This document shows positions 31,882 to 33,040 of a stretch of DNA of 33,040 bases, piece by piece. Position numbers and translations under genes: made by a program. Every line of letters starts with the position of its first letter. The first letter of the stretch is position 1. The notes beneath the pieces are model-generated. The model did not search any database and had not been told where the DNA came from. It saw nothing but the letters and a program-made list of their open reading frames with translations. Origin of the DNA: a virus; the IMG/VR virus record IMGVR_UViG_3300028008_000059, positions 1 to 33,040 of that record. One strand, 5' to 3'.

Positions 31882-33040
31882 AGTAATCGATTACGATATA
31901 ATCTATCTAAGTTACGACGAGCCTAATGCTGAAGAAAATTACGCAAATCTTTTAACTAAAGTACCTTGGGCTAAACGTGTACACGGTGTAGAAGGCAGTG
32001 ATGCCGCACACAAAGCATGTGCTAATTTAAGTGAAACAGATCGATTTATTACTATTGACGGTGATAATCAAATTGACGAACAGTTCTTAAATCAAACTAT
32101 TAACTTTCAAGATGGAGTAGATTTATCAAAGCATGTAATTAGTTGGACTGCTGATAATAGTATTAACGGATTACGTTATGGCAACGGCGGCATTAAGTGT
32201 TGGGATAAACAAACTGTACTTAAAATGCGGACACATGAAAATGCTGATCCAGACAACCCGCAAGCACAAGTAGACTTTTGTTGGGACTTAGAATATATTC
32301 AAATTAATAGTTTAATGAGTACAGTGCATAATAATAGTACTGCCCAACAAGCATGGCGTGCTGGTTTTCGTGAAGGTGTGAAGATGGCATTAATCGACGG
32401 TGTGCGTCCTCCAAAAGATGAACTAAGAGGCGCACATTGGAAAAACTTAGAACGTTTATATGTATGGTGTATGGCTGGAGCAGATTCAGAAAACGGTCTA
32501 TGGGCAATTTACGGAGCAAGAGAAGGCCTGTACAAAACAATGTGTACAGATTGGGATTATATACAAGTACGTGACTTTGAGTATCTCAACACACTTTGGA
32601 ACGATAAAGTACAAGACGATAGTGACTTAATAGAAGCAATTGAAGACTTTGGCACACGAATACTAGAACAGTTAGATATTCCTATTGCTGTAACGCCCTT
32701 AGACGCTCAACAAAGCACGTTCTTTAAAAGTACATACCGCAACCCACCTAGACCAGAACACCCGTATGTAAGAACGTCTACAACACAATTTAACAACTTC
32801 TCATCACAGTTTAAAACTTATAAACCTAAACTAGATACTAAAGAGTATGATATTGTAATGATATCGTATGACGAAGTTAATGCAGATGATAATTTTGAAT
32901 TACTTAAAGGACGCTTCCCAAGAGCGCAACGTATACATGGTGTTAAGGGAATACATCAAGCACACATTGCGGCAGCAAATATCTGCTCGACCGATATGTT
33001 TTGGATTGTAGATGGTGATGCAATTATTTCAGACGAATTT
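31868..33040 (+). CDS. Two-domain glycosyltransferase-like protein with tandem DGD motifs (3' partial)
   Basis: The frame is open from ATG 31868 to the window end; 391 codons are visible. An in-frame ATG at 31856 would add MDTL. Two homologous units are seen: residues 9-66, YDIIYLSYDEPNAEENYANL ... RVHGVEG...AHKACAN ... FITIDGDNQI, and residues 327-384, YDIVMISYDEVNADDNFELL ... RIHGVKG...AHIAAAN ... FWIVDGDAII. The DGD motif lies at the same offset in both (64-66 and 382-384), giving a repeat period of 318 residues. This pattern, HG+.G...AH..AA followed by DGD, is known from GT-like proteins of marine T4-like phages. It starts within the end of the preceding gene (14-nt overlap), so it belongs to the cassette. 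The second unit, and possibly more, is cut by the window edge. Confidence 0.75.
   Translation, partial: MKQFKVIDYDIIYLSYDEPNAEENYANLLTKVPWAKRVHGVEGSDAAHKACANLSETDRFITIDGDNQIDEQFLNQTINFQDGVDLSKHVISWTADNSINGLRYGNGGIKCWDKQTVLKMRTHENADPDNPQAQVDFCWDLEYIQINSLMSTVHNNSTAQQAWRAGFREGVKMALIDGVRPPKDELRGAHWKNLERLYVWCMAGADSENGLWAIYGAREGLYKTMCTDWDYIQVRDFEYLNTLWNDKVQDDSDLIEAIEDFGTRILEQLDIPIAVTPLDAQQSTFFKSTYRNPPRPEHPYVRTSTTQFNNFSSQFKTYKPKLDTKEYDIVMISYDEVNADDNFELLKGRFPRAQRIHGVKGIHQAHIAAANICSTDMFWIVDGDAIISDEF

Overview
The window is AT-rich, densely packed phage DNA. It comes from the tail/baseplate region of a T4-like (contractile-tailed) virus, most likely marine. The order tail-tip enzymes, PAAR tip, gp25-like wedge, gp6-like wedge, giant structural protein and collar-domain tail fibre follows the baseplate module of marine T4-like phages (cyanomyoviruses and pelagimyoviruses). 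T4-type late promoter boxes (NATAAATA) precede several structural genes. No host marker, photosynthesis gene, integrase, tRNA, rRNA, IS element or CRISPR array was seen, so the host (SAR11, cyanobacterium or other) is undecided.

Layout. 1-1765: a GH19-type glycoside hydrolase (5' end outside the window), a TIGR02594/CHAP-type cysteine peptidase or amidase, and a PAAR tip protein; the first three genes are joined by 1-nt TAATG overlaps. 1774-2223: gp25-like wedge. 2220-3074: an SGNH-type hydrolase on the opposite strand, inserted between gp25 and gp6 as a moron-like gene, with a perfect 13-bp inverted repeat beside its start. 3192-6668: gp6-like wedge with two late-promoter boxes upstream. 6668-21475: one 4,935-residue modular protein filling about 45% of the window and translationally coupled to gp6. 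21500-22105: a conserved small structural protein. 22109-27461: three tail-fibre genes that share an N-terminal module but have different C-termini. 27495-29401: two tandem paralogous structural-type genes.

29453-33040: an overlapping cassette of a small unknown protein, two paralogous DSD-motif glycosyltransferase-like proteins, an unknown protein, and a two-domain DGD-motif glycosyltransferase-like protein cut by the window end.

Transcription appears to use two systems. T4-type late boxes stand before gp6, the 21500 gene, fibre 3 and the first of the tandem paralogs. Strong host-type sigma70 promoters with 17-bp spacers stand before the second paralog and before the glycosyltransferase cassette, and the second of these holds a perfect 14-bp palindrome between -35 and -10. 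The structural genes together would build the tail tip, baseplate and host-recognition fibres. The SGNH hydrolase and the glycosyltransferase cassette look like accessory genes acting on glycans of the host surface or of the virion itself; that last point is inference.
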